A stretch of 64,000 nucleotides of DNA from an uncultured Clostridia bacterium (GTDB taxonomy: Bacteria; Bacillota; Clostridia; Christensenellales; Borkfalkiaceae). The notes under the pieces are model-generated. The model was given only the letters and a program-made list of their open reading frames with translations, made no database searches and was not told the DNA's origin. This document shows positions 15,520 through 25,672 of the stretch, in pieces. The number at the start of each line of letters is the position of its first letter. The first letter of the stretch is position 1. The position numbers were made by a program, and so were the translations under genes. The DNA is taken from NCBI GenBank assembly GCA_944358655.1, contig CALVRO010000001.1, positions 1 to 64,000 of the forward strand, read 5' to 3'.

Positions 15520-15957
15520 TCACTTGTGATATTCCCCTCCGCCGTTTATCATGAAGGCGCGGTAGAGCTGTTCGCAGAGTATGACGCGCATGAGCTGGTG
15601 GGGAAAGGTCATGTCCGAAAAGGACAGCCTGACGTCGGCCGCGGCCTTGACGGAGGGGTCGAGGCCCTCGGAGGAGCCTATTATAAAGGACATGTTCCGA
15701 CCGCCGTCGACGTAGCCCTTAATAAGGGCGGCGAGGCCCTCGCTGGACAGCTTTTTGCCCTCGACGCAGAGGGCTATCTTTGCGCCCTGTGCGCGCTTTA
15801 AGATGGCGGGCGCCTCGTCGGCGGGATGCCTGCCCTCGGGCAATTCGATGACCTCGGCGCGGCAGAAGCGCGAAAGGCGCTTTAAATATTCGGCGACGGC
15901 GAGGCGGAAGAAATCCTCTTTGAGCTTGCCGACGCACACTATGTTTATCTTTATCAT
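15520..15957 (-). CDS. rlmH: 23S rRNA (pseudouridine1915-N3)-methyltransferase
   Basis: The 145-residue SPOUT-family enzyme methylates pseudouridine 1915 in helix 69 of 23S rRNA. Recognised features are the N-terminal INIVCVGKLKE, the cofactor-knot segment FIIGSSEG, and the C-terminal tail ending in EYHK. It is somewhat shorter than the usual 155-160 residues, but both ends are conserved. It follows the CPBP gene by one base and precedes the M14 peptidase gene by 21, consistent with one operon. Confidence 0.92.
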   Translation of the reverse strand: MIKINIVCVGKLKEDFFRLAVAEYLKRLSRFCRAEVIELPEGRHPADEAPAILKRAQGAKIALCVEGKKLSSEGLAALIKGYVDGGRNMSFIIGSSEGLDPSVKAAADVRLSFSDMTFPHQLMRVILCEQLYRAFMINGGGEYHK

Positions 15958-15958
15958 A

Positions 15959-16852
15959 TCAGAACAGACCTGCTATCCACACTATTGCCATGACCGCTAT
16001 GCCCGCTCCTCCCCAGATAAAGAACTGCCCGACCTGCCCCTTTTTTGCGGGAAAGGAGGGCGCCTTGCGTGTGAGCAGCCATACAAGACCGCCTGCGAGA
16101 GAGAGCGCGGCAAGAGCCGTTATCGTGCCGACCGCCCAAGCGGGGGCGGCGAGAGCGCCTTCGGAGTTGAGAGCGCCCAAACCGGATAGGACGATTATGG
16201 CGCCGTTGTTGATAAAATGGGCGAGGACGGAGGGCAAGGCCGAGCCCGAACGGGCGGCCAGCAGGCCGAACACGCACCCGCAGGCGAACTGGTAGAGAGT
16301 CTGCTCGACCGAGCCGTGATAGAGGGCAAAGACAAAGGCGGACAGCAACACGGCGCGCCAAGTGCCCGCCCCCCTTTGCGCCTCGCCGAAGATGACGTGG
16401 CGGAATAAAAGCTCCTCGCACACGGCGGGCAGCAGCGCTATGACCAACAGGCCGACGGGCATGCCCCATCCTTCAAAGGACGGCAGCGCCGACTGCGCGG
16501 GCGAGTAGCCGAGAGCCTCGACGAGCCGTATAAACAGCGTATTCAGGGGGGAGAGCGCAAAGAGCATTCCGAAGGCGCAGAGCGCCGCGGCGACATAGTA
16601 TTTTGCGCCGCAAGCCTTTGGGAGAAGGTAGGACGGCCGCTCGCCGAAGAGCGCGCACGCGAGCGAGACGGTTGCGGCTATGGCGAGGGGCGAACAGATA
16701 TACGAGAGATAGGCGGCTCCGTCGCCCGCAAGGCCGCAGCCCGATATTATCGCCGCGACGACGGCGCTTATAAGCGCGAACAGGCAGACGGCCGCGCTGT
16801 ACGCGGCGCCCGCCCTGCGGCAGGGGGCGCAGTCGCCCGAAAAGTATTCCAT
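15959..16852 (-). CDS. CPBP-family intramembrane glutamic endopeptidase
   Basis: This 297-residue protein has about eight transmembrane helices and the three CAAX/CPBP (Abi) motifs: the EExxxR type CEELLFRHVIF, a FALYHGSVEQ segment, and HFINN. Homologues cleave membrane peptides, and some confer bacteriocin self-immunity. The start at 16852 is an ATG six bases after a TATAAT box, so the mRNA may be leaderless. A longer frame would need TTG at 16870. It is transcribed away from the fumarase genes. The substrate is unknown. Confidence 0.85.
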   Translation of the reverse strand: MEYFSGDCAPCRRAGAAYSAAVCLFALISAVVAAIISGCGLAGDGAAYLSYICSPLAIAATVSLACALFGERPSYLLPKACGAKYYVAAALCAFGMLFALSPLNTLFIRLVEALGYSPAQSALPSFEGWGMPVGLLVIALLPAVCEELLFRHVIFGEAQRGAGTWRAVLLSAFVFALYHGSVEQTLYQFACGCVFGLLAARSGSALPSVLAHFINNGAIIVLSGLGALNSEGALAAPAWAVGTITALAALSLAGGLVWLLTRKAPSFPAKKGQVGQFFIWGGAGIAVMAIVWIAGLF

Positions 16853-16858
16853 ATATCC

Positions 16859-16924
16859 ATTATACAGCAAATTTGAGGTTTAGCAAATTAAATGATTTAC
16901 TTTTGCGATAAAATGTACTAAAAT
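16859..16924. promoter_or_regulatory. Divergent promoters for the CPBP and fumarase genes
   Basis: On the minus strand TTGCTA is followed after 16 bases by TATAAT (16859-16864), six bases before ATG 16852. On the plus strand TTTACT (16896-16901) is followed after 17 bases by TAAAAT (16919-16924), seven bases before ATG 16932. Both transcripts are predicted to begin at or next to the start codon. Confidence 0.55.
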
Positions 16925-16931
16925 TTTAGGC

Positions 16932-17771
16932 ATGAGAACGTTAGACACTAAGATAATAGAGGATGAAATTTACCGCCTCGCCATGGACGCGGGCGTCTGC
17001 CTTACCGATGGCTGCAAAAGGGCCATGTACGCCGCGGCCGAGGCCGAGGACGAGGGCGCGGCAAAGTTTGCCCTCGGCGCGCTGTGCCGAAACTTCGAAC
17101 TCGCCGAGAGCGAGCGGGTGCCCGTCTGTCAGGACACGGGCATGGCGATAGTAATGCTGGAGATAGGGCAGGAGGTGTATCTGTCGGGCAAGCCGCTCGC
17201 CGCAGCCGTAAACGACGGCGTGAGGCGCGCCTATGCCGACGGGTACTTCAGAAAGTCGGTGTGCGACCCCCTGACGAGGGTCAACACGGGCGACAACACC
17301 CCCGCCGTAATACATACCGAGATAGCCGAAGGCGACAGAGTGCGCATAACCTACATGCCCAAGGGCTTCGGCAGCGAGAACATGAGCAGGGTCTACATGT
17401 TAAAGCCCGCGCAGGGCGCCGACGGCATAGTTGACGCCATAGTTGAAACGGTAAAGCTGGCGGGCTCGCGCCCCTGCCCGCCCGTTATCTGCGGCGTGGG
17501 CATAGGCGGAAGTTTTGACACCTGCACTTTTCTTGCAAAGCGCGCCCTTGCGCGCGGCGTGGGAACGGAGAGCGACAGGGCGGACGTGCGCGACATTGAA
17601 AGGCGGGCGCTTGAGAGGATAAACGCCCTCGGCATAGGCTGCCAAGGGTTCGGCGGAAAGGTGACGGCGCTGACCGTTAACTGCATGTGGGCCCCCACCC
17701 ACATTGCGGGGCTCCCCGTTGCGATAAACATTCAGTGCCACTGCATGCGCGCGGGCGAGAGCACCCTGTGA
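16932..17771 (+). CDS. Class I fumarate hydratase, alpha subunit
   Basis: The 279-residue protein is the larger subunit of the two-subunit, Fe-S-dependent class I fumarase/tartrate dehydratase family. It interconverts fumarate and malate. Cys66 in VPVCQDTG and conserved GVGIGG are in the positions expected for the cluster-binding N-terminal half of single-chain enzymes. The beta subunit gene follows 16 bases later. L-tartrate dehydratase shares this architecture, so the substrate is likely but not certain to be fumarate. Confidence 0.9.
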   Translation: MRTLDTKIIEDEIYRLAMDAGVCLTDGCKRAMYAAAEAEDEGAAKFALGALCRNFELAESERVPVCQDTGMAIVMLEIGQEVYLSGKPLAAAVNDGVRRAYADGYFRKSVCDPLTRVNTGDNTPAVIHTEIAEGDRVRITYMPKGFGSENMSRVYMLKPAQGADGIVDAIVETVKLAGSRPCPPVICGVGIGGSFDTCTFLAKRALARGVGTESDRADVRDIERRALERINALGIGCQGFGGKVTALTVNCMWAPTHIAGLPVAINIQCHCMRAGESTL

Positions 17772-17787
17772 CGAGAAGGAGATCAAA

Positions 17788-18312
17788 ATGAAGAAACTTA
17801 AGCTTCCCCTTACAAGTAAGGAAATTAAGGAATTGCATGCGGGCGACAGCGTTGAGCTGACGGGCGTCATACTCACCGCGCGCGACTGCGCGCACAAGCG
17901 CATAAAGGAGATGAGAGAGAAGGGCGAGACTCTGCCCTTTGACATTGCGGGCGCCTACATATACTACGCGGGGCCCTGCCCCGCAAAGCCCGGAAGGGCT
18001 TCGGGCAGCTGCGGCCCCACCACTTCGGCGAGGATGGACGCCTTTGCCCCCGACCTTCTGGACGCGGGCCTCGGCGGCATGATAGGCAAGGGCGAGATGA
18101 GCGACAAGGTGAGAGAGGCGATAGTGCGCAACCAAAAGGTCTACTTTGCGGCCATAGGCGGCGCGGGCGCGCTGTACGCCGAGTGCATTAAAAGCAGCCG
18201 CTGCATTGCCTTTGCCGACCTTTTATCCGAGGGCGTTTACAGGCTGGAAGTGGAAAACTTTCCCGCCGTTGTGGCCTTCGACTGCCACGGCGCAAGCATT
18301 TACGAAAAATGA
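17788..18312 (+). CDS. Class I fumarate hydratase, beta subunit
   Basis: This 174-residue protein matches the C-terminal half of class I fumarases. Conserved parts include GDSVELTGVILTARD near the start, the YYAGPCPAKPG loop and the GPTTSARMD motif, which shape the active site with the alpha subunit. A GAGAAGGAG ribosome site precedes it. It ends just before the consensus promoter of the pheS T-box leader. Confidence 0.9.
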   Translation: MKKLKLPLTSKEIKELHAGDSVELTGVILTARDCAHKRIKEMREKGETLPFDIAGAYIYYAGPCPAKPGRASGSCGPTTSARMDAFAPDLLDAGLGGMIGKGEMSDKVREAIVRNQKVYFAAIGGAGALYAECIKSSRCIAFADLLSEGVYRLEVENFPAVVAFDCHGASIYEK

Positions 18313-18341
18313 TTGACAAACAAAAAAATTGAAGGTATAAT
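18313..18341 (+). promoter_or_regulatory. Consensus promoter of pheST
   Basis: A perfect -35 TTGACA (18313-18318), a 17-base spacer and a perfect -10 TATAAT (18336-18341) place transcription start near 18348. Confidence 0.85.
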
Positions 18342-18347
18342 ATTTTT

Positions 18348-18612
18348 AACGGCTGTGACCGGGACAGACGATGACTAAAGCGGACAAAAAAGAGAGAGCG
18401 CCCCGAAGGCTGAAAGGCCGCTCTGCCCGTTCAATCGTTATTCACCCGCGAGCCGGACGGGCGAAAGGCAACGAGTAGTCCGCCCCGTAAGTTCCGCGTA
18501 AGTGAAAGCAAGAGGCCGTAAGGAATACCTTACGGTGAAACCGGGTGGTACCGAGTGAGTTTACTTTAAAAAACTTTCTCCCCGCACTTTTTAAGTGCGG
18601 GGAGTTTTTTTT
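18348..18612 (+). promoter_or_regulatory. T-box leader of pheST, Phe specifier UUC
   Basis: The leader has the AGAGAG element near 18390 and the T-box sequence GGGTGGTACCG (18543-18553). It ends with a CTCCCCGCACTT/AAGTGCGGGGAG terminator (18578-18604) followed by eight T. The likely specifier is TTC at 18441-18443, followed by ACCC. The ileS leader has ATC at the equivalent place, also followed by ACCC. Uncharged tRNA-Phe would stabilise the antiterminator and allow pheST transcription. Confidence 0.9.
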
Positions 18613-18625
18613 GGAGAAAAAAAAG

Positions 18626-19651
<1,026 letters not shown>

Positions 19652-19682
19652 GCACCGAAATTACGGCGAAAGGAGAAAGAAG

Positions 19683-22094
19683 ATGAAAATTCCTTTAAGT
19701 TGGCTTAAAGATTATGTGGATATAGACGTTTCGGCCGAGGAACTGCAGAAAAAGCTGTTCGGCTGCGGGTTTGAAGTTGAGGAGCTCATAGAGGTCGGAA
19801 AGGACATTTCGGGCGTAGTTGTGGGCGAAGTTAAGGAGTGCGAGGCCATAGAGGGCACCCACCTGCACGTCTGCAAGGTGGACTGCGGGCGGCACGGCGA
19901 ACTGCAGATATGCTGCGGCGCCGACAACGTTGCCGTGGGCATAAAGGCGCCCGTGGCTTTGATAGGCGCCACCGTTTACGCCACCGCCAAAGACCACGTC
20001 ACCGTGGAGGGCGTGATGACCATAAAGAAGGGCAAGCTGCGCGGCGTTGAGTCCTACGGCATGCTGTGCTCGGGCGTAGAGCTGGGCGTAAACGGCGACA
20101 TGTTCGAGGGCGCCGACTACAACGGCCTGCTCCTCCTCCCCGCCTCCTGCGTAAACGGCGAGGACGTAAAGCCCGTTCTCGGCCTCGACGACTATATCTT
20201 CGACATAGGCGTCACGGCCAACAGGCCCGACTGCCAGAGCGTTCTGGGCATAGCCCGCGAGGTCGCGGCCGTGCTGGGCAAGCCCCTGAAGGCGCCCGCC
20301 TGCAACTATCGGCCCGCGCACTCGCAAAAGGGCGTAAAGGTGACAGACCTCGCGCCCGACCTCTGCCCGAGATATATAGCGCACTATGTAAAGGACATTA
20401 AAATAGCCCCCTCGCCCATGTGGATGAAGAGGAGGCTGGCGCTGTGCGGACTGCGCTCGATAAACAACGTTGTGGACATAACCAACTTTGTACTTTTGGA
20501 GATGGGTCAGCCCATGCACGCCTTCGACCTCGACGCCCTTTCGGGCAGGGAGATAGTTGTGCGCCGCGCCAAAGAGGGCGAAAAGATAGTCACTCTCGAC
20601 GAGAAAGAGTTTGACCTCACGCCCGAAAACCTTGTCATATGCGACGGCGACAAGCCTGCGGCGCTGGCGGGCATAATGGGCGGACTCAACAGCGGCATAG
20701 GCGACGGCACTAAAGAACTGCTGTTCGAGGCGGCCAAATTCGCCCGCGACAGCGTGAGAAAGACCTCGCGCGCGCTGGGGCAGCACTCCGACTCCTCGGC
20801 CATGTTTGAAAAGGGCGTAAACGAATACACCGTGGCCATGGCCATGGACAGGGCGCTGCACCTCATTGAGGAGCTGGGCTGCGGCACCGTGACCGACATA
20901 CGCTGCGACGTTGTAACTCCCTACTCGCACGACGGCGCCAAGACCATGACGGTGAGCGCCGGCAAGATAAATTCCCTTCTGGGCATAACCGTGCCCGCAG
21001 AGGCAATGGCGGACATTCTGACGAGGCTTAACTTCGGCGTTAAGACGGAAGGCGACAAAATAGAGCTGAGCGTGCCCCCCTACCGCGAGGACATAGACGG
21101 CTGGCCGGACATTGCCGAAGAGATAATAAGAATGTACGGCTACGAGCACATAGAGGGCACGTTCATGCCCTCCGCCAAGGTGACAAACGGCGGCTTCAAC
21201 GACGAACAGAAGGCCGAGCTGGCGCTCAAGCGCACGCTCGCCGACCAGGGGCTGTACGAGATATCCACCTATTCCTTCTACTCGGAAAAGGATCTCGACA
21301 TGCTGCACATACCCGCCGACGCGCCCGAGAGGAAGTTCATAAAGATCAAAAATCCCATAGGCGAGGATCTTTCGGTGATGCGCACCACGCTGGCGCCTTC
21401 CATGCTCAACACCATGGTGCGCAATCTGCGCCGCGGCAACATGGAGGGCAGGCTGTTTGAGATAGCCAAGGTTTACATCCCCCGCGAACTGCCCTTGAAG
21501 GACTTCCCCGACGAGCAGAAGAGGCTGTGCATAGGGTACTTCGGCAACTGCGACTTCTTTGACATTAAGGGCGCCGTGGAAGCCGTGGCCGACAGCCTGA
21601 ACGCTAAATTTGAGTACGTCCCCGCGACGAGGCCCTACCTCCACCCCGGTGTGTGCGCCGAGATAGTGTGCGACGGACAGGTTTTAGGCTGCGTGGGCAG
21701 GCTCGACCCCGCCATATCCGACGAGCTGGCGCTGGAGAGAAAGGCGTTCATAGCCGAGATAGACTGCAAAAAGCTTATGGCGTGCGCGCGGCCGTTCAGA
21801 TACAGGCCTCTGCCCAAGTTTGCGGCCGTCACGCGCGACCTTGCGCTGGTGTGCGACGCGGGCGTGACCTGCGGACAGATAGAGAAGGCCATATTTGCGG
21901 CGTGCAAATACGTCACCGACGTAAACCTGTTCGACATTTACGCCGGCGCGCAGGTGGGCGCGGGAAAGGTGAGCATGGCGTTCACCGTCACCTTCACCCC
22001 CGCCGACGAGGCCATCACCCCCGAAAAGTGCGACGGGTACGTCAAGAAGATACTCTCCTCCCTTTCGCACAATCTGGGCGTGACGCTGAGATGA
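19683..22094 (+). CDS. pheT: Phenylalanyl-tRNA synthetase beta chain
   Basis: The 803-residue subunit begins with the MKIPLSWLKDYV signature. An EMAP/OB-type tRNA-binding domain (about 40-150), the B3/B4 editing domain, B5, and a C-terminal ferredoxin-like anticodon-binding domain follow. All domains appear intact, with normal length. An AAAGGAGAAAG ribosome site lies just upstream. Expression is governed by the pheS T-box. Confidence 0.95.
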   Translation: MKIPLSWLKDYVDIDVSAEELQKKLFGCGFEVEELIEVGKDISGVVVGEVKECEAIEGTHLHVCKVDCGRHGELQICCGADNVAVGIKAPVALIGATVYATAKDHVTVEGVMTIKKGKLRGVESYGMLCSGVELGVNGDMFEGADYNGLLLLPASCVNGEDVKPVLGLDDYIFDIGVTANRPDCQSVLGIAREVAAVLGKPLKAPACNYRPAHSQKGVKVTDLAPDLCPRYIAHYVKDIKIAPSPMWMKRRLALCGLRSINNVVDITNFVLLEMGQPMHAFDLDALSGREIVVRRAKEGEKIVTLDEKEFDLTPENLVICDGDKPAALAGIMGGLNSGIGDGTKELLFEAAKFARDSVRKTSRALGQHSDSSAMFEKGVNEYTVAMAMDRALHLIEELGCGTVTDIRCDVVTPYSHDGAKTMTVSAGKINSLLGITVPAEAMADILTRLNFGVKTEGDKIELSVPPYREDIDGWPDIAEEIIRMYGYEHIEGTFMPSAKVTNGGFNDEQKAELALKRTLADQGLYEISTYSFYSEKDLDMLHIPADAPERKFIKIKNPIGEDLSVMRTTLAPSMLNTMVRNLRRGNMEGRLFEIAKVYIPRELPLKDFPDEQKRLCIGYFGNCDFFDIKGAVEAVADSLNAKFEYVPATRPYLHPGVCAEIVCDGQVLGCVGRLDPAISDELALERKAFIAEIDCKKLMACARPFRYRPLPKFAAVTRDLALVCDAGVTCGQIEKAIFAACKYVTDVNLFDIYAGAQVGAGKVSMAFTVTFTPADEAITPEKCDGYVKKILSSLSHNLGVTLR

Positions 22095-22118
22095 TTTGAT
22101 AGCGCCAGATAACGATAT

Positions 22119-22147
22119 GGGGCGCGCAGACTGCCGTCTCGCGCCCC
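22119..22147. terminator. Terminator between convergent pheT and yunB
   Basis: The stem GGGGCGCG-c-AGAC / GTCT-CGCGCCCC has a TGCC loop and is followed by TTTACTTT on the plus strand. The bases just before it are CGATATG, the spacer 7-mer of repeat D, possibly by chance. Confidence 0.7.
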
Positions 22148-22153
22148 TTTACT

Positions 22154-22783
22154 TTACGTTGTCTTTGATACGCCCTCGAGGTAGACGTCGGGCACCTTTC
22201 CGACTATTATGCCCTCGCAGACTATTATCTCGCTCGTCACGCTGAAGCTCTGGCTGCGGACGGCCAGCACGAGAGTTATGTCGGCCGTGACGGCGGCGTA
22301 GATGGAATGGATGGTCTGGTTGACGCCCGCCTCGGCAAAGCGGGAGACGAAGGAGCAGTCGACCGAGATGACGGGGGCTATTTTTACGTTTACGAGGGTG
22401 CCGTAGCCCGACAGCGCGCCTATGCCCGTAAAGGCGCCTATGGGCACGGGCACTCCCTTCTCCGTCTGAGCGTTCATGTCCTCGGCGACGAGCGAGGCCG
22501 TGCGCCGGGCAAGGTAGTTTATGCGCGCGCTGTTTACCGTTACCGCGGCAATATTGCCCGACGAATCGCGCAGGACGGTGGCGAGGTCGGAGTAGTCCTC
22601 CCCTCCCGCCGTGGCGAACACGGCCCTGTCGACGGCGCGGCGGGCGCACTCTTCGAGGCGGGCGCGGGCGGCGGAGAGGATGACGGCCGAGGCGCTGTTG
22701 AAAAAGGCGACTATGGCGGCCAGACTTAAGGCCAGCACTATGGCGGCCTTGAGTTTGGCCGCCGTGAAAAACTTTGACCTCAT
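22154..22783 (-). CDS. yunB: Sporulation protein YunB
   Basis: The 209-residue protein has one N-terminal transmembrane helix (about residues 13-35) and a soluble domain with the family segments GVNQTIHSIY and VGKVPDVYL. In Bacillus subtilis yunB is a sigma-E gene needed for normal spore formation, with a related role in membrane-associated sporulation steps. It is divergent from spoVAD. The start at 22783 lacks a strong ribosome site. Its presence marks the organism as a spore former. Confidence 0.88.
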   Translation of the reverse strand: MRSKFFTAAKLKAAIVLALSLAAIVAFFNSASAVILSAARARLEECARRAVDRAVFATAGGEDYSDLATVLRDSSGNIAAVTVNSARINYLARRTASLVAEDMNAQTEKGVPVPIGAFTGIGALSGYGTLVNVKIAPVISVDCSFVSRFAEAGVNQTIHSIYAAVTADITLVLAVRSQSFSVTSEIIVCEGIIVGKVPDVYLEGVSKTT

Positions 22784-22797
22784 ACACCATTCTATGA

Positions 22798-22826
22798 GCC
22801 GCGGCGCATAAAATATGCGCCGCGGC
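22798..22826. promoter_or_regulatory. Perfect palindrome between divergent yunB and spoVAD
   Basis: Two 13-base perfect arms (GCCGCGGCGCATA/TATGCGCCGCGGC) enclose AAA and fill over half of the 56-base gap. There is no T-run on either side, so it is not a normal terminator. It must overlap one or both promoters and may be an operator. Confidence 0.45.
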
Positions 22827-22839
22827 CCATACTTGGAAT

Positions 22840-23853
22840 ATGCAACGCATGAGAAGGGGCGACACTCTCTTTTTCTCCGCCCCGCCCAAAATAATTGCCA
22901 CGGGCACCATAGCCGGCCCCAAGGAGAGCGCGGGGCCTGCGGGGAGATATGTTGACAGGGCGCTGAGCGACGACATGTTCGGCGAGGACACCTTTGAGAG
23001 GGCGGAGCGCGCCATGCTGCGCTATGCCGTAGAGCGGGCGGCCGAAAACGCGCATCTCGCCGCCTCGGACATAGAAGCTATGTTTTCGGGCGACCTTCTC
23101 AACCAGATAATTTCGGCCTCCTTCGCCGCGAGGGAGCTGGACGTGCCCTTTTTGGGAATGTACAGCGCCTGCTCCACCATGACCGAGAGCATGGCTCTCG
23201 CCGCGCTGACTGCAGACGGCGGATATGCAAAGTACGCCGTGGCGGCGACGGGCAGCCACTTTGCCTCGGCTGAGAGGCAGTACCGCTTCCCCCTCGAACA
23301 GGGCACGACGAGGCCGCCTCAGTCGCAGTGGACGGCGACGGGCGCGGGAGCGTGCGTCATATCTACCGAGGGCGAAGGCGTGAGCATAGTCAGCGCCACG
23401 ATAGGGCGGGTGACCGACTACGGAGTGACCGACGTAAACAACATGGGCGCGGCAATGGCGCCCGCGTGCGCCCGCACTCTCGCGGCGCACTTTAGAGACA
23501 CAGACACCTGTCCCGACGACTACGACCTTATACTTTCGGGCGACCTCGGGGTGCTTGGAAGCGACATACTGCGCGACCTTTGCCGCGAGAAGGGCTACGA
23601 CATATCGGCGAAGCACGCCGACTGCGGCGCGCTCATCTACCCCGACGCGGGCAGGGAATACCAAGGGGGCAGCGGCGCGGGGTGCTGCGCGATAGTTTTC
23701 AACTCGTATGTTTACGCGCTTATGAGGAGCGCACGGCTGAAGCGCGTGCTGTTTGCGGCGACGGGGGCGCTGCTCTCCACCGTGTCGTCGGGGCAGGGCG
23801 AATCCATACCGTGCATAAGCCACGCCGTGGAACTGAGGAGCGGACAAAAATGA
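22840..23853 (+). CDS. spoVAD: Stage V sporulation protein AD
   Basis: The 337-residue protein has the thiolase-like fold family signature of SpoVAD: GPKESAGP near the start, YSACSTMTES around the position of the thiolase Cys, and the GSHFASAERQYRFP segment. In the spore inner membrane complex SpoVAD binds dipicolinic acid for uptake into the forespore. The ATG at 22849 is an alternative start. spoVAE follows with an ATGA overlap. The usual preceding gene, spoVAC, is absent here: yunB on the other strand takes that place. Confidence 0.93.
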   Translation: MQRMRRGDTLFFSAPPKIIATGTIAGPKESAGPAGRYVDRALSDDMFGEDTFERAERAMLRYAVERAAENAHLAASDIEAMFSGDLLNQIISASFAARELDVPFLGMYSACSTMTESMALAALTADGGYAKYAVAATGSHFASAERQYRFPLEQGTTRPPQSQWTATGAGACVISTEGEGVSIVSATIGRVTDYGVTDVNNMGAAMAPACARTLAAHFRDTDTCPDDYDLILSGDLGVLGSDILRDLCREKGYDISAKHADCGALIYPDAGREYQGGSGAGCCAIVFNSYVYALMRSARLKRVLFAATGALLSTVSSGQGESIPCISHAVELRSGQK

Positions 23854-24233
23854 CAGGTGAGATAGCCGATATCATATTTATGTTTTTAAAGGCCTTTGCC
23901 GTGGGCGGCGGGATATGCCTTACGGCGCAGATAATAATAAACTTCACCTCGGTGACGGCGGGCAAGGTGCTTGTGGGCTTTCTTCTTGCGGGGGTCTTTC
24001 TGACAGCCGTGGGAGCCTACGGCCCCCTTGTGGAGTGGGCGGGCGCGGGAGCGACGGTACCCATAAGCGGCTTTGGGTACCTGCTTGCAAAAGGAGCCAT
24101 GCAGGGCGCCGAAAAGGGGCTGTTCTATGCGCTGACGGGGCCGCTGACGGCGGCGAGCGCGGGCGTGACCGCCGCCATAGTGTTTTCGGTAGCGGCCTCG
24201 GCGCTGTTCAAGTCGCGCCCCAAAAAGAACTGA
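23850..24233 (+). CDS. spoVAE: Stage V sporulation protein AE
   Basis: The 127-residue protein has four likely transmembrane segments with the family pattern FAVGGGICLTAQ and GFGYLLAKGAMQGAEKGLFYALTGPLTA. It is a membrane part of the SpoVA channel for dipicolinic acid. The start at 23850 overlaps the spoVAD stop by four bases, and an in-frame start further upstream would lie deep inside spoVAD. A strong terminator follows the stop by five bases. Confidence 0.9.
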   Translation: MTGEIADIIFMFLKAFAVGGGICLTAQIIINFTSVTAGKVLVGFLLAGVFLTAVGAYGPLVEWAGAGATVPISGFGYLLAKGAMQGAEKGLFYALTGPLTAASAGVTAAIVFSVAASALFKSRPKKN

Positions 24234-24237
24234 AAAG

Positions 24238-24281
24238 ACGGCGGGGGCGCCGCGGCAAAATTGCCGCGGCGCCCCCGCCGT
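24238..24281 (+). terminator. Terminator of spoVAD-spoVAE
   Basis: A very long perfect stem of about 20 bp (arms start ACGGCGGGGGCG and end CGCCCCCGCCGT) follows the stop codon of spoVAE. The T-tract is short (GTTTAC). It also sits behind the convergent AEC gene. Confidence 0.65.
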
Positions 24282-24311
24282 TTACTGCATACACCCCCAT
24301 ATATGCTTCAG

Positions 24312-25343
24312 TTAAACTATGAGCGGCCAGAGCTCGAGCACGGCCATCAGCACGAGGGGCACGGTGACTACCGATAGCAGCGTGTTGGTGAGAAAGGCCA
24401 CGGCGGCCGTGCGCTCGCCCTTTTGGTACTGTTCGGCCATGGCCACGACGGTAGCGGCGGGCGACATTGCCATGGCAATCACGGGCGCGAGGAAGATATA
24501 CTCACCCTGAGGGGTGTTGCCCACAAAGCCCGAACACATGAAGTAAAAGGCGACGGCGAGGCCGAAGGACAGAGCGGGCGCGGCCAGCAGTCTGAGAGCC
24601 CCTGCAATATACGTTCCCGCGCAGTTGAAGAGCTCCTTGAAGGGCAGTTCGGCCATGGATATGCCCACTATGATCATGGAGAGGGGCGCCGTCATGGTGG
24701 CGAGGTACGAGGGGAACAGGCCGAGCTGTTCGCAGCCCTCAAACATGAAAAAGTTGATTTGGGGCACGAAAAAGAGCAGCATGGCGACGGCGACGGAGAT
24801 TATGGTGGGATTTAAGAGCACCTTTTTTGCGCTTATGTATGCGGCGCTGCCCGTCAGCAGCCATACACCTATCGTCCATATGACGACGTTGAATACGAGA
24901 TTGAATATCATCAGATACATCACGGCGAGCACCGAGCCGTCGGTGAGTATTTCGATGAAGGGCACGCCTAAAAATCCGCAGTTGGAAAAGACGGCGACAT
25001 AGGTGTATATGCCTGCGGCGTCCCTGTCGCGGTACTTTGCAAGCACTATTTTGCAGAGGGCGAACACGGCGAGCAGCGCGGCGAGCGACAGCGCCGCCGA
25101 AACGGCGAAGTTTTTTAAAAGGGAAGCAAAGCCCACCTCGGATATGACGCTCCACTCCTCGGGTGTGAACACGCAGAAGGAATTTATGGTGAGCGCGGGC
25201 TGGCATACATACAGCAATATGCTGCTGAGAGAGCGCTTGGAAGAGCTTGAAACCAGCCCCGCCTTTTTTAGGGCGAAGCCGGGCACTATAAACAGGAGCA
25301 GAACGGCTATGGCTATTATCGTTTTAATAAATATCTCACCCAT
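24312..25343 (-). CDS. AEC-family transporter
   Basis: This 343-residue protein has about ten transmembrane helices in two halves. The AEC (auxin efflux carrier/malonate permease) family pattern is visible in NCGFLGVPFIE and MSPAATVVAMAEQY near the C-terminal half. Bacterial members move organic acids or amino acids, but the substrate is not predictable. The start has AAGGTG eight bases upstream. It is a single gene, and upstream of it lies a 640-bp gap filled with repeats A and B. Confidence 0.85.
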   Translation of the reverse strand: MGEIFIKTIIAIAVLLLFIVPGFALKKAGLVSSSSKRSLSSILLYVCQPALTINSFCVFTPEEWSVISEVGFASLLKNFAVSAALSLAALLAVFALCKIVLAKYRDRDAAGIYTYVAVFSNCGFLGVPFIEILTDGSVLAVMYLMIFNLVFNVVIWTIGVWLLTGSAAYISAKKVLLNPTIISVAVAMLLFFVPQINFFMFEGCEQLGLFPSYLATMTAPLSMIIVGISMAELPFKELFNCAGTYIAGALRLLAAPALSFGLAVAFYFMCSGFVGNTPQGEYIFLAPVIAMAMSPAATVVAMAEQYQKGERTAAVAFLTNTLLSVVTVPLVLMAVLELWPLIV

Positions 25344-25482
25344 ATGAAATCACCTTAACTTTTTTCGTCGCCATATATAATACATTGCATCACGCAAAAT
25401 GTTAAGCGGTTTTGAGCTGCAAATTGTTTTAAGGAGGAAATTTTTACGGAAAGCGTCGCGAGGCTACTCACTTCAACCCTCT

Positions 25483-25610
25483 TGTCATGCCGAGCAGCGC
25501 GCCAATATGGTAGGGCGAAATAATAGCAAGAGCGCGCGTTGTCGAGGCATCTCTGTATGGGCTTTGTAACAGTCGGACAATGAGATCCCTCGCTGTCGCT
25601 CGGGATGACA
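25483..25610 (+). repeat. Repeat A, copy 4 (full length)
   Basis: The copy is 128 bp, from TGTCATGCCGAGCAGC to CTCGGGATGACA. It lies in the gene-free gap 25344-25982 between the AEC gene and guaB, which otherwise holds B copy 5 and terminators. Confidence 0.85.
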
Positions 25611-25672
25611 AGTCTGCCCCACCCGCCCACCCCCGCGCCTTTCGCCTCTGTAAAGACAAGAAGTGGTAAAAA

